Program-made: the position numbers and the translations under genes | Source: an uncultured Bacteroidales bacterium | GTDB taxonomy: Bacteria; Bacteroidota; Bacteroidia; Bacteroidales; Bacteroidaceae | Assembly: GCA_945833885.1 (NCBI GenBank) | Contig: CAMAFY010000007.1 | Coordinates: 17,445-81,444, forward strand | Length of the DNA: 64,000 nt | Reading direction: 5' to 3' | In this document: one piece after another, positions 40,290 through 50,617 of the stretch | Position numbering within the stretch: position 1 is the first letter of the stretch | Layout: each line of letters begins with the position of its first letter | Notes under the pieces: generated by a model | The model's input: the letters and a program-made list of their open reading frames with translations, nothing else | Told to the model about the DNA's origin: nothing | Databases searched by the model: none

Positions 40290-40356
40290 TGCTTACTCAT
40301 CTTATATATATAAGGACACTCATCTTTTATATATAAGCGTATGTCTTTTATAAAAC
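40290..40356. repeat. Short degenerate AT-rich tandem repeat (3 units, spacing 23 and 21 bp)
   Basis: ACTCATCTTATATATATAAGG / ACTCATCTTTTATATATAAGC / ATGTCTTTTATAAAAC. Confidence 0.6.
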
Positions 40357-40400
40357 GGTGCCGCTCAATTTTCAAGTATGAACCACCTGTTTTTATACAA

Positions 40401-40439
40401 AAAGGTCCCGCTTCTACGGTGGTGAGATGCGGGACCTTT
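40401..40439 (-). terminator. Strong hairpin terminator, likely for the ybeY transcript
   Basis: Perfect 11-bp stem AAAGGTCCCGC/GCGGGACCTTT with T-run on the minus strand. Confidence 0.6.
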
Positions 40440-40669
40440 CATGGCGGAGTGCCGCCGACGTCCGGTGGTTTGCCGTTCTTCGCCTTGCCGTTTCCCCGTG
40501 CTGCATCCGCAGTCTTCCGGCCTTCCGGCGTTTTTGGTGAGGATGTGCCGTTTGGGCATGTCGGGGATGGCGTGTGACGGTGCGGATGTGGCGGTCGGGG
40601 GATGCAGTACGGCGCTTTTGGGGGAGTGGAGGTTCTCCGGTAATCCCGCCTTAGTTGCGGCCCGCCACC

Positions 40670-41080
40670 TTAGCGCATGGCGAGCGCTTCGTCCTCGGCG
40701 CGTTCCATGATTTCGCGTTCTCCCGGACCTTTGTCGTTGATGCCTACAAGGTGGAGAATGCCGTGGATGAGCACGCGGTGGAGTTCTTCGTCGGGGTTCT
40801 TCGCGAACTCTTCGGCATTCGATGCCACGGTGTCGAGGCTGATGTATATGTCGCCCGAGAGGATGTTGTGGGCACAGTAGTCGAAGGTGATGATGTCGGT
40901 ATAGTAGTCGTGTTGCAGATATTTGCGGTTGACGTCGAGGATTTCCTCATCGGTGCAGAAGATGTAGTTGACGTTCCCGATGCGTTTCCCGTGTTTTTCC
41001 GCCACTCGTTGTATCCATGCTGTGACGGTGGCGGTGTTGATTTGGGGCATCGCCTCGCTATAAGCGTTGTATGTGATCAT
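40670..41080 (-). CDS. ybeY: Endoribonuclease YbeY
   Basis: YDIITFDY-type core (YYTDIITFDYCAHNILSGDIYIS) and HGILHLVGINDK; Met at 41080. Confidence 0.92.
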   Translation of the reverse strand: MITYNAYSEAMPQINTATVTAWIQRVAEKHGKRIGNVNYIFCTDEEILDVNRKYLQHDYYTDIITFDYCAHNILSGDIYISLDTVASNAEEFAKNPDEELHRVLIHGILHLVGINDKGPGEREIMERAEDEALAMR

Positions 41081-41285
41081 CTTGTTCCGTTTTGTAAGGC
41101 AGGCAGTTAGCCGGAACATCCTTGCTTTTGCTCGTTTGTTTTGTGAAAACCTCCGCATCCTGGATGTTCCCGAATGCTGTTCCGCATAAAAACTGAGGAG
41201 GTGTAAACGGATGTTGTCCGTCTGCTGCTGTAAAGACAAGTCCTGTTTGCCTGCCTGAAAAATGTTGTTTCGGTGTGTGACGTCC

Positions 41286-42326
41286 TTAGAAGAGGTAGCC
41301 CTGTCCGGGTTCGCGGTTGGTGATGTATCCGCGTCCGAGGTGTTCGTATGCCAGATCCGTCACTTCGCGCCCGCGTGGTGTGCGGCGGATGAAGCCCTCT
41401 TTGATGAGGAAAGGTTCGTAGACTTCCTCGACGGTGCCGGCATCCTCGCCGATGGCTGTTGCGATGGTGGTGATACCCACGGGACCTCCTTTGAACTTGT
41501 CGATGATGGTGGTGAGGATTTTGTTGTCGATTTCGTCCAGACCATACTTGTCGATGTTGAGGGCTTCAAGGCTGAAGCGTGCGATTTCCGTATTGATGTC
41601 GCCGTTTCCTTTGACCTGTGCGAAGTCTCTGACGCGTCTGAGCAGCGCGTTCGCAATACGTGGCGTGCCCCGGCTCCGTCCTGCTATCTCCGCTGCCGCC
41701 TTCGGGTCGATGTTTACGCGGAGGATTTTTGCCGAACGCTCGACGATGGTGGTCAGGGTCTTGGCATCGTAGTATTCAAGGTGCATGTTGATGCCGAAGC
41801 GTGCTCGGAGAGGTGCCGTGAGCAGTCCGCTCCGTGTGGTGGCTCCTACCAGAGTGAAGGGGTTGAGGTCAATCTGTATGCTCCTTGCTGCCGGACCTTT
41901 GTCGATCATGATGTCGATGCGGTAGTCCTCCATGGCGGAATAAAGGTATTCCTCCACGACGGGGCTGAGGCGGTGGATTTCGTCGATGAAGAGCACGTCG
42001 TTCGGCTCGAGCGATGTCAGCAGTCCGGCCAGGTCGCCGGGTTTGTCGAGTACGGGACCGCTGGTGAGTTTGAATCCCACGCCGAGTTCGTTGGCGATGA
42101 TGTTCGACAGTGTGGTCTTTCCCAATCCGGGAGGGCCGTGCAGGAGGGTGTGGTCGAGGGGTTCTCCGCGCATACGTGCGGCCTCGACGAAGACTTTCAG
42201 GTTCTCCACCACCTTCTTCTGCCCTGTAAAATCCGAAAATGACAGTGGTCGCAGTGCGTTCTCAAAGTCCCGTTCCGTGTTGGAGGGCTTGTTCTGCGTG
42301 CTGCGTATGTCGAAATTGTCTTGCAT
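41286..42326 (-). CDS. ruvB: Holliday junction branch migration helicase RuvB
   Basis: [58 protein letters not shown]. Alternative upstream start at 42383. Confidence 0.96.
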   Translation of the reverse strand: MQDNFDIRSTQNKPSNTERDFENALRPLSFSDFTGQKKVVENLKVFVEAARMRGEPLDHTLLHGPPGLGKTTLSNIIANELGVGFKLTSGPVLDKPGDLAGLLTSLEPNDVLFIDEIHRLSPVVEEYLYSAMEDYRIDIMIDKGPAARSIQIDLNPFTLVGATTRSGLLTAPLRARFGINMHLEYYDAKTLTTIVERSAKILRVNIDPKAAAEIAGRSRGTPRIANALLRRVRDFAQVKGNGDINTEIARFSLEALNIDKYGLDEIDNKILTTIIDKFKGGPVGITTIATAIGEDAGTVEEVYEPFLIKEGFIRRTPRGREVTDLAYEHLGRGYITNREPGQGYLF

Positions 42327-42425
42327 CTTTTGTTCTTTGTTTTGTCGGTGTATGGTGTTGCTGGGGCGGTTGTCCGTTGTCATTATTCCGAAGTCCTGCC
42401 GTCAGCCGTGCAAAGGTATGCAAAA

Positions 42426-42457
42426 AAACGGAATCTGACAAATGTCAGACTCCGTTT
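42426..42457 (-). terminator. Rho-independent terminator of rpsT
   Basis: AAACGGA-a-TCTGAC-aaat-GTCAGA-c-TCCGTTT with poly-T on the minus strand. Confidence 0.85.
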
Positions 42458-42510
42458 CATATTATTTTCGTTGTTTCGTGACGGCAGTTGTGGCTGTCGT
42501 CAGCGACACC

Positions 42511-42765
42511 TTAAGCGAGGCTGTTGACGTGGAGCATGAGGCTGCTCTTGATGTTCGATGCCTTATTCTTGTGGATGGTGTTGTTCTTTGCAAGTTTGTC
42601 GAGCATCTTCTGCACCTTGGGGAGGAGGGCAACTGCCTCAGCCTTGTCGGTGGTAGCGCGAAGTTTGCGAACAGCGTTGCGCATCGTCTTGGCATAGTAA
42701 CGGTTGTGGAGACGGCGGGTAGCGGTCTGGCGGATGCGCTTCATTGATGACTTGTGATTTGCCAT
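42511..42765 (-). CDS. rpsT: 30S ribosomal protein S20
   Basis: [36 protein letters not shown]. Confidence 0.96.
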   Translation of the reverse strand: MANHKSSMKRIRQTATRRLHNRYYAKTMRNAVRKLRATTDKAEAVALLPKVQKMLDKLAKNNTIHKNKASNIKSSLMLHVNSLA

Positions 42766-43050
42766 TGTTTCTTTAGGGGAATTATTCCTTTTGTGGGAAA
42801 ATGATACAAATAGATAAGTGTGTGGATTGTTGGGGATTCCAGTCAAGCATTGCAAGGAGGAAAATGGGCGTCTCCCGACGCTACGCGCTCTGCTTCGGCT
42901 GTTGTCCTCGCGCGCATCACATGTTTATAACGTAAAAAAGAGAAAAATCAGCGTGCTGTGCGAGGGCTCGCTAAATTTTTCACCTTTCTCCGTCAGGGCT
43001 TTTCAAGAATTTTCATGATGGCCCATGTGTGCAAACTTTTGCAAGTTTTG

Positions 43051-43122
43051 TAGTCCCTAGGGGAATCGAACCCCTCTTTAGAGAATGAAAATCTCTCGTC
43101 CTAACCGATAGACGAAGGGACC
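43051..43122 (-). tRNA. tRNA-Glu (anticodon TTC)
   Basis: Minus strand GGTCCCTTCGTCTATCGGTTAGGACGAGAGATTTTCATTCTCTAAAGAGGGGTTCGATTCCCCTAGGGACTA; anticodon loop TTTTCAT. Confidence 0.95.
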
Positions 43123-43835
43123 ATCGCTCATCTTTGCCGTGTTTTTCGCCGCGTTGTGCGGCGTTGTGGCCGATTTGCGAGTGCAAAGTTAGGTGCTTTT
43201 CCGTTTTCTTCAAAGCGTTGTGCCGTAAAAAGTTCTAAAAATCTTGTGTTTTGCCCCAAAATTGCAAAGCCGACGTCTTAATTCGTGCGATTTCGCCTGC
43301 TTTTTCACCTTCTCCGCTTCTGATTCGTGCGGAATATTTTTGGTGGTATTTCAGATAGAAAATTCCTGTTTTCCTCCTTTCCGTTCAAAAATTATCGTTA
43401 TTTTTGCCGTCGTCATGCCCCTTGCCGCCCGTTTCCCTTCCGTGTTCGCCCGTGTATATGGTTGCCATATTTCTTAAATTGGTACGAGGGTACATCTTTG
43501 CAATAAGGAAAGGTCCGCGGGGGAAGTCTGCGGCTAAAGGTGAGTTCCGCAAATTGGATTTGTCGGATTTCGCGTTGTTTTTCGAGAAGAGAATTTCTGT
43601 GATTGGTGAAATAAAGCGTACTTCGTGACTGAATGAACCGGAATCTCAAGCCGGAAAGCGAGCGGAAGGCGACAAAACGCGCCCCACTTACAATAAACAG
43701 TCTTTGCGGTTGAAATTTATAGAACCCACCTGAAATGAAACCGATACGGCATTCAACGTAGAGTATGGACACGTCTTTCACACGTAAAATTATGACTGTC
43801 CACTTGCTAAACACGTAGCATACATCCTAAATGAT

Positions 43836-44564
43836 ATGATAGAAACGCATCAGATACTTGTTCTTGGTTCCACACGTTACGGCAGCGACCGCCTGCTGGT
43901 GCGTGCCCTCTCGCGTTCGGCGGGCCGCGTGACGCTCAGCCTTCCCCTGACCCACAGCCCGCGTTCACCGATGCGTGCGAGCCTTTTCCGCCCCCTTGCC
44001 CATCTTGAAGTCATGTGGGAGGCCGGTCCTACCACCACGGTTTTCCGTCCGCGTACGGTGCGCACGACCGAGCGCCACGACTCTATCATGTCGCAGCCCG
44101 ACAAGATGGCCATCGTCATGTTTCTTGCCGAGTTCCTTTCCTACGCCACTTTGGAGGGCGACTTCGGCGAGGATTTCTTCGATTATCTGGTGAATGCCAT
44201 CGGATGGCTCGATGCCTGTCCCGAAGGTTACGCCAATTTCCATGTCGTCTTCCTCTTCCGCCTGTCGCGATTCTTGGGAATCCAGCCCGATTGGGAGGAA
44301 CTCCGGGGCGAAGGACGCTATTTTGACCTCCAGAATGCCGTCTTCACCGATGTCCGACCCGTCCACAGCGCCTATCTTGAGGGCGATGAGGCGCACGCTG
44401 CACGGCAGTTGGCACGCATGAACTTCCCCACGATGCGCCTTTTCCGCCTCACCGGTGCGCAACGTACCGCCATCCTTCGCCGCCTCATCACCTTTTATCG
44501 CCTCCACCTTACCGGGTTCCCCCAACTGAAAAGCCTCGATGTGCTTGAGACGGTCTTCGGTTGA
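43836..44564 (+). CDS. recO: DNA repair protein RecO
   Basis: 242 aa; N-terminal OB-like 'QILVLGSTRYGSDRLLVRALSRSAGRVTLSLPL', FLAEFLSYATLEGDFGEDFFDYLVNAI, C-terminal LITFYRLHLTGFPQLKSLDVL. Confidence 0.85.
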   Translation: MIETHQILVLGSTRYGSDRLLVRALSRSAGRVTLSLPLTHSPRSPMRASLFRPLAHLEVMWEAGPTTTVFRPRTVRTTERHDSIMSQPDKMAIVMFLAEFLSYATLEGDFGEDFFDYLVNAIGWLDACPEGYANFHVVFLFRLSRFLGIQPDWEELRGEGRYFDLQNAVFTDVRPVHSAYLEGDEAHAARQLARMNFPTMRLFRLTGAQRTAILRRLITFYRLHLTGFPQLKSLDVLETVFG

Positions 44565-45740
44565 CCATGTTCCGAACCTTCGCGGCGTCGTGGCGACAAT
44601 GCCGGTGAAGGTGAATGCCGGTGATGTGTGCAATTTTTTCCGGTGCGTTTTTCGGATGCGGATTTCCTTTGTCCGCCTGCGGATAAACGCGCTGAGAATC
44701 CCCACGGAAGCCACCAGCGTCCCCTCCGTTTCCAAATATCGAAAAATCGTTTTCCCGTGTTTTTGGGGAAAACCACGCCACTTTCAGCGGAAAGTGCGGC
44801 AATACAGCCTGTAAACACCGGCACTTTCCACGCAGAAATGCGGCATTCCGTGCGTCGCTTTACGGCAGTTTACCCCTCTTTTTTACGGCGATTTCCCACC
44901 GTTTGTGCGTTTTCGGATACAGAAAACGCCGTTCCACGACCTTTTGACGCCGCTCTTTTTGGTGTCGGATGGCGCCGATGAGGCGGAAAAAGTCAGGAAT
45001 TCCCTTCAAAAAGGTCCAAAAGTCCGTGTCAACAGAATTTAAGGTCTTCATCGTTTTCCACCGCATTTCTTCCGCCCGTTTTCCGTGCGGAAGGGAGGTG
45101 TGTGTGCAATTTTTTCCGGCCGGCTTCCGGATGTTTCCGATAGGACTTTCCGTCTTCCCTCCGTCTTTCCGAAAATCTCCTGTGCGTAAATGCGGCAATG
45201 TCCGCATCAATCCGTTTCGGATAGATGGGGGGGGTATGCGGCTCTCGCGTACGCCGACATCAGTTTGCCCGCGTCAAACGGGCGCGTGCAAACGAGATTG
45301 GTGCAATTCTTCCGTATGTGTACGTGCGTGCGTCGTGCGCCTACGTGCGGATTATTATGATGTGTCTTTCGCCGCCCGCGTTTCATCGTGGCTGCATTCC
45401 GCCGGTCGGGAGCGCCCCGTTCCGATGCCGTTTCGCCCATCTCCGTTGCCGGAAATCCTCTGAGGAAGGCAGTGGTGAACGGCGCTCTGGAGAGGAAAGT
45501 GTGCCAAAAAGTCAATAGGTCTACTGAAATTTTGTCGTAAAAAACTGTATATTAGGCAGTTAATGTGAAATTTTGTCATGTTTTCCTTCATCATCTATCC
45601 TCAGGAAGTCCGCTGGCAGATATTTTGCATCCCACAAAAGGCGTAAAGCCGCGGCCCGAAAACGTAAGGATTTTGGCGGAATTTCCTGCAAAATATTCCT
45701 CGTCAAACGGTTCGGAACACTTATAAAAAGTTTGAAAAGT

Positions 45741-46547
45741 ATGAATACAAAAGAGTCAGGACGACCGAAGTTTCATAATCTCAGGTTGTTTTTATTATCA
45801 GCAAGTGCATTGCTGCTGTTGACACCATCTTGTAAAGAAGGAAACAGGCAGACAACGGAAAGTGAAGGAGAAAGCGGGCAAACAACGGAAATCCCGGAGG
45901 TCGTAAAGCCTGAAAAAGCATTGGTGGAACGTATAGACACCTGCAATCTCACCATATTATATCCACATTTCAACAAGATTGACTTGGCTTGTGGAGAAAT
46001 GCCTGAGGAAAAAGACACAACGGTTATAATGTGTGCCGCAGCATGTTATACAGGAAACTGTTTAGATACATTCATGCACAACAACATTGCAGGTGACCAT
46101 GTATCTGGCGGCATCAGATATAAAGGTTACAGAAGCAAAAGAAACACAGGGGCCTTTATCTATTATGGAGGGAAATGGGATTTCGTTTACAACAATTACA
46201 GCAGAGCATTAGACGAGGCTGCAAAGAATGGCGGAATGGCTTTTGCCCAGGAAATGATGATCCATAATGGTAAGATAATGCCAACCGTCAGAAAAGACAA
46301 CAATAGAAACCAGTTTCGTTCTCTGTGTCAAATTGGTGATAGGCTTTGCATTATAGAATCAAATGAGATAGTCCGTTTCGGCGATTTCAAGAAAGCGTTG
46401 CTACAACAAGGCGTAACCGAGGCGCTATATACCGATATGGGGCCAGGATGGAATCATGCTTGGTATCGTTACAGAACAGATTCCGTTGTTGAACTGCATC
46501 CTAAAGTACATGACTATTGTACAAATTGGATAACATTTTACCAATAG
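45741..46547 (+). CDS. Lipoprotein, possible phosphodiester glycosidase (NAGPA/DUF2233-like) domain
   Basis: Lipobox LLLTPSCKEG; C-terminal 'ALYTDMGPGWNHAWYRY' resembles the NAGPA-like core. Family call is by eye only. Met at 45741. Confidence 0.6.
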   Translation: MNTKESGRPKFHNLRLFLLSASALLLLTPSCKEGNRQTTESEGESGQTTEIPEVVKPEKALVERIDTCNLTILYPHFNKIDLACGEMPEEKDTTVIMCAAACYTGNCLDTFMHNNIAGDHVSGGIRYKGYRSKRNTGAFIYYGGKWDFVYNNYSRALDEAAKNGGMAFAQEMMIHNGKIMPTVRKDNNRNQFRSLCQIGDRLCIIESNEIVRFGDFKKALLQQGVTEALYTDMGPGWNHAWYRYRTDSVVELHPKVHDYCTNWITFYQ

Positions 46548-46761
46548 AACAACAATCATTAGTGTCCTTCAACATCGATATGTGTTCTTCGGAAACATTG
46601 ACTTTGGATAATTGTAGAGGGTATCCGAGAGAATGGGCTTGAGATGAAAAGAACTCCCATTTAAGTGATGTCTTCAGCAAATCTGAATTCAATAATGTCA
46701 AAAAACAAGGCGATCTTGATGGACCTGATTTGTTTATATTATAGATGTGATCTGTAAAGGC

Positions 46762-46906
46762 GATGATTATGAGGCTATCACCCAGCAGAAGTCTCTTCTC
46801 TTTTGAGAATGATGCGTGCATCGTGACTGCGTGAAAGGGAGACAGGTGCAGGTGATAGACATAAACCTCCAAGCAAAAGAGCATCCCGAAAATAAATAAA
46901 AACTGA
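46762..46906. repeat. Copy A of a ~140-bp direct repeat
   Basis: GATGATTATGAGGCTATCACCCAGCAGAAGTCTCTT...GGAGACAGGTGCAGGTGA...AAACTGA. Confidence 0.85.
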
Positions 46907-47048
46907 CGTAAAGTCCCCCTCCTTATTCACTTCCCAAACTAAAACTGTCAGTAATCGCTTCTGCGTCTCATACAATGGAGATAAATACTATGTTTCCAAC
47001 TTTGAAGATCTATGGCAATTTGGGGAAATTTTATAAAACGATACAACT

Positions 47049-47654
47049 ATGCATAACTCATTAGAAGTTCTTTGTACCACGTTATTGAGTCTCGCTGTTG
47101 TGATTTTTATAGCCAAAAAAGTCTACAATGGTTTTTTTAACTATCAATCGATTGCCAAATTAGAGTCATTTGATCCGGCAGATACTTCAGGATTGGTGTT
47201 TTATATCCTTCGTATGATTGGCTGTCAGCCGGAGAGAGATAAAGATGGAACTATCTATGTTAAATATCAAGGAGAGAACTTCCAAATAGAATTTGGCCTC
47301 ATGTGTATCAGAATTTGGGACCCGGTGTGGACAAAAATAAAGGCTGATAATCCGCATTTGCCTCAGGTTCGCGATGCTGTAAATGCCGCAAATTACAATT
47401 TCGGTCCAGCAATAGTGCTTTCAAATCCCGATGAAGAAGGCGTTATTAAAATTAGCACACGTTACGACCTAATGCTTCATCCCTCATGCTCCTACAATGT
47501 GCAGTTTATAAAAGCCGCTCTTGATTCATCGTTTGAAGCGAAAGCACAATTTCGGAAAATCTTAAAGGAAATCGATGACAAACAGGAAGAATCCCCAAAA
47601 AAAGAAAGACGTCCAATAGGTTTTAATACTGATTGTATAAAAAACGAAACTTAA
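47049..47654 (+). CDS. Membrane-anchored YbjN-like protein (unknown function)
   Basis: N-terminal TM LCTTLLSLAVVIFIAKKV; 'ILRMIGCQPERDKDGTIYVKYQGENFQIEFG' resembles the YbjN / T3SS-chaperone-like fold. Confidence 0.65.
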   Translation: MHNSLEVLCTTLLSLAVVIFIAKKVYNGFFNYQSIAKLESFDPADTSGLVFYILRMIGCQPERDKDGTIYVKYQGENFQIEFGLMCIRIWDPVWTKIKADNPHLPQVRDAVNAANYNFGPAIVLSNPDEEGVIKISTRYDLMLHPSCSYNVQFIKAALDSSFEAKAQFRKILKEIDDKQEESPKKERRPIGFNTDCIKNET

Positions 47655-47678
47655 GGTTTGTTCCATGAATTACAAGGA

Positions 47679-47817
47679 GATGATTATGAGGTTGTCGCCC
47701 AGCAGATGTCTCTTATGGGAGCGATGCGGGCTTCGTGATGGCATGAAAAGGAGGCAGGTGCAGGTGAACCATAAGCGTCCAAGCATAAAAAACATCCCAA
47801 GAACAAATGAACACTGA
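47679..47817. repeat. Copy B of the ~140-bp direct repeat
   Basis: GATGATTATGAGGTTGTCGCCCAGCAGATGTCTCTT...GGAGGCAGGTGCAGGTGA...CACTGA. Confidence 0.85.
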
Positions 47818-47884
47818 TTTATAGAACACCCCAAAAACTGATTTTCAGAATACCCTTTAACGCAAACCAACAGATAAAAACGAT

Positions 47885-50032
47885 ATGAATACCACAAACA
47901 GAACCCAACAGAGAGGCGATGAAGAGTCGGCACTCAAACAGTTTGCCATCAATCTTGTGAGCGAGGCGCGCGAAGGACGCCTTGATCCCGTCATTGGTCG
48001 CGACGAGGAGATACGCCGAGTGCTGCAGATTCTTTCGCGTCGTACGAAAAACAATCCTATCCTTATCGGTGAGCCCGGTACGGGAAAGACGGCCATCGTC
48101 GAGGGTCTTGCCCAGCGCATCGTCCGTGGAGACGTGCCCGACAACCTCCGCGACAAGCAGGTTTACTCGCTCGATATGGGAGCCCTTGTGGCAGGAGCCA
48201 TGTATAAGGGACAATTTGAGGACCGTCTGAAGAGCGTCGTCCGCGAAGTCACTGAGGCACAGGGCGGCATCATTCTCTTCATTGATGAGATACACACCCT
48301 CGTAGGAGCGGGAAAAAGCGATGGCGCCATGGACGCCGCCAACATCCTCAAGCCCGCATTGGCGCGCGGCGAACTCCGCAGCATCGGTGCCACAACCTTG
48401 GAGGAATACCAGAAATACTTCGAAAAGGACAAGGCGCTGGAGCGGCGCTTCCAGACGGTAATGGTCGACGAACCGGCTCCCGAAGAGGCCATCAGCATCC
48501 TCCGGGGATTGAAGGAAAAATATGAGAACCACCATCGTGTGCGTATCCAGGACGATGCTCTCATAGCCGCAGTCACCCTTTCCCACCGTTACATTGCCGA
48601 CCGTTTCCTCCCCGATAAGGCGATAGACCTGATGGACGAGGCGGCGGCGAAGTTGCGGATGGAGCGCGATTCGCAACCCGAGGAACTCGATGAGATCTCA
48701 CGCCGTCTGCGGCAGTTGGAAATCGAACGTGAGGCCATCCGCCGCGAAAAGGATGCGGCTGCCGATGTTCAGGCACAGGAGGCGCACACCGCGAAACTGG
48801 CGCAACTCGACGAGGAAATCAATGCTCTTCGTGAAAAGGAGCGCTCCCTCAAACAGCAATGGGAGGGCGAACGCGCGTTGTTGCTGCAGATTCAGCAGAA
48901 AAAGGAAATCATCGAGACCTTGAAGTTCGATGCCGAGCGTGCCGAACGTGAGGGCGATTTCGGACGCGTGGCGGAAATCCGCTACGGACGTCTCAAGGAA
49001 TTGGAGCAAAGCATCGTGAATCTTGAGGAGGAACTCCATAAATGCCAGGGCACGGAGGCGATGGTGAAGGAGGAGGTCACGGCGGACGACATCGCGGATG
49101 TGGTGGCACGCTGGACAGGTATCCCCGTAACGCGTATGATGCAGAGCGAACGCGAGAAACTTCTCCACCTTGAAGACGAACTTCATCGGCGTGTTATCGG
49201 TCAGGATGAGGCCATTTCCGCTGTGGCGGACGCTGTTCGCCGTAGTAGGGCGGGACTTCAGGACCCCAAACGCCCCATCGGCAGTTTCATCTTCCTGGGC
49301 GCCACCGGTGTCGGCAAGACAGAATTGGCGAAGGCCTTGGCGGAATGCCTCTTCGACGACGAGAACCTCATGACAAGAATCGACATGAGCGAATATCAGG
49401 AAAAGTTCTCCGCCACCCGACTTATCGGCGCTCCTCCGGGATATGTCGGATATGACGAGGGTGGACAACTGACCGAGGCGGTGCGCCGAAAGCCCTATTC
49501 CGTCGTCCTCTTCGATGAAATCGAGAAGGCGCACCCCGATGTCTTCAACATCCTGTTGCAGGTGCTCGACGACGGGCGGCTCACCGACAACAAGGGGCGC
49601 ACGGTAAACTTCAAGAACACCATCATCATCATGACGAGCAACCTCATCACCGATGGCAATAAGCGCGAGGACCTTGCCGACGAATTGGTGAAACTGGGCC
49701 TGCGTCCGGAGTTCGTCAACCGTATCGATGACATCCTCATGTTCCATCCTCTGCGTCAGCATGAGATTGAGCGGATTGTGAAGATCCAACTGCGGAGCAT
49801 TGCCCGCCGTCTGGAGGAACAGGGTGTCACGCTTCACGTTCACGACGATGCCGTCCGTCTGATAGCCCAGGAGGGTTTCGACCCCGAATACGGCGCCCGC
49901 CCCGTGAAGCGCGCCTTGCAGAACATGCTCCTCAACGACCTCAGCCGCGCATTGCTGGCAGGAACCGTCAGCAACCAGCGCCCCATCCTCGTCACCACCG
50001 AGGACGGAAAACTGAAGTTCGGAAACGAATAG
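47885..50032 (+). CDS. clpB: ClpB-type AAA+ disaggregase lacking the N-terminal Clp-N domain (715 aa)
   Basis: Begins [65 protein letters not shown]-domain; NBD2 [18 protein letters not shown]. Confidence 0.92.
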   Translation: MNTTNRTQQRGDEESALKQFAINLVSEAREGRLDPVIGRDEEIRRVLQILSRRTKNNPILIGEPGTGKTAIVEGLAQRIVRGDVPDNLRDKQVYSLDMGALVAGAMYKGQFEDRLKSVVREVTEAQGGIILFIDEIHTLVGAGKSDGAMDAANILKPALARGELRSIGATTLEEYQKYFEKDKALERRFQTVMVDEPAPEEAISILRGLKEKYENHHRVRIQDDALIAAVTLSHRYIADRFLPDKAIDLMDEAAAKLRMERDSQPEELDEISRRLRQLEIEREAIRREKDAAADVQAQEAHTAKLAQLDEEINALREKERSLKQQWEGERALLLQIQQKKEIIETLKFDAERAEREGDFGRVAEIRYGRLKELEQSIVNLEEELHKCQGTEAMVKEEVTADDIADVVARWTGIPVTRMMQSEREKLLHLEDELHRRVIGQDEAISAVADAVRRSRAGLQDPKRPIGSFIFLGATGVGKTELAKALAECLFDDENLMTRIDMSEYQEKFSATRLIGAPPGYVGYDEGGQLTEAVRRKPYSVVLFDEIEKAHPDVFNILLQVLDDGRLTDNKGRTVNFKNTIIIMTSNLITDGNKREDLADELVKLGLRPEFVNRIDDILMFHPLRQHEIERIVKIQLRSIARRLEEQGVTLHVHDDAVRLIAQEGFDPEYGARPVKRALQNMLLNDLSRALLAGTVSNQRPILVTTEDGKLKFGNE

Positions 50033-50070
50033 ACTATTTCTGATATATAGAACACCCTAAGAACCGTTCA

Positions 50071-50115
50071 GGGACCGGCAACTATGCATTGACATAGAAG
50101 CCGGTCCCGTTTTTG
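50071..50115 (+). terminator. Rho-independent terminator of clpB
   Basis: GGGACCGGC...GCCGGTCCC + gttttt. Confidence 0.8.
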
Positions 50116-50378
50116 TGCGTAATGGACCAATCTTGAGTATTGATGAATATGAGGCAGGAATCAACGAAGTGGTGGACCCGGATATGCAGATTAGCGTGCG
50201 TGACGGTGCGCTCTGCCTTGAAAATGCTCCGGTGGGGACACCCGTCAGCGTCTATACTCCCGCCGGGCAACTGATGGGACGGTATAAAGCCACAGGAAGC
50301 ACCATGAACTTCAACCTGCCTCGGCAGAATGTCTATCTCATCAGGGTGGGCGACAAAACCGTAAAGGTGGGCCTCTGA
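50115..50378 (+). pseudogene. Orphan C-terminal surface/sorting-domain-like fragment (87 aa)
   Basis: 'ISVRDGALCLENAPVGTPVSVYTPAGQLMGRYKATGSTMNFNLPRQNVYLIRVGDKTVKVGL' resembles the C-terminus of the 588-1994 protein; starts right at the clpB terminator, no signal peptide. Confidence 0.5.
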
Positions 50379-50527
50379 TTCGACATTTAGCGGCAATTAC
50401 AAGTTTACATGTCCACGGTGCGAACGTGGCAAATGTCCGGCATATAATGGCCGCGGACGTTGCCATGTGAGTATGATTATTCGGTAGGATGCCGGTAGCA
50501 TCTTGCTGATAACTGTCTTGTACGGTT

Positions 50528-50568
50528 AGCCCCGGTTTGCAGGCAATGGTGCTGTGCAAACCGGGGCT
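50528..50568. terminator. Bidirectional hairpin between convergent ORFs
   Basis: Perfect 13-bp stem AGCCCCGGTTTGC/GCAAACCGGGGCT. Confidence 0.75.
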
Positions 50569-50617
50569 TCTTGTGTGGGGGCATATTCTTTGTGTAGCGT
50601 GCTGTTCTGAAAACGCC

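Noticed and set aside
44565-45560. ORFs 44495-45518
   Set aside because: Multiple overlapping low-complexity frames, no homology pattern; treated as non-coding.
45741-47817. Toxin-antitoxin or defence pair
   Set aside because: Neither protein shows nuclease, toxin or HTH motifs; the first is a lipoprotein, the second a YbjN-like membrane protein.
47885-50032. T6SS ClpV or ClpA/ClpC identity for the Clp ATPase
   Set aside because: M-domain and ClpB-specific NBD spacing present, no ClpP-loop recognised and no T6SS genes nearby; ClpB-type is the best fit.
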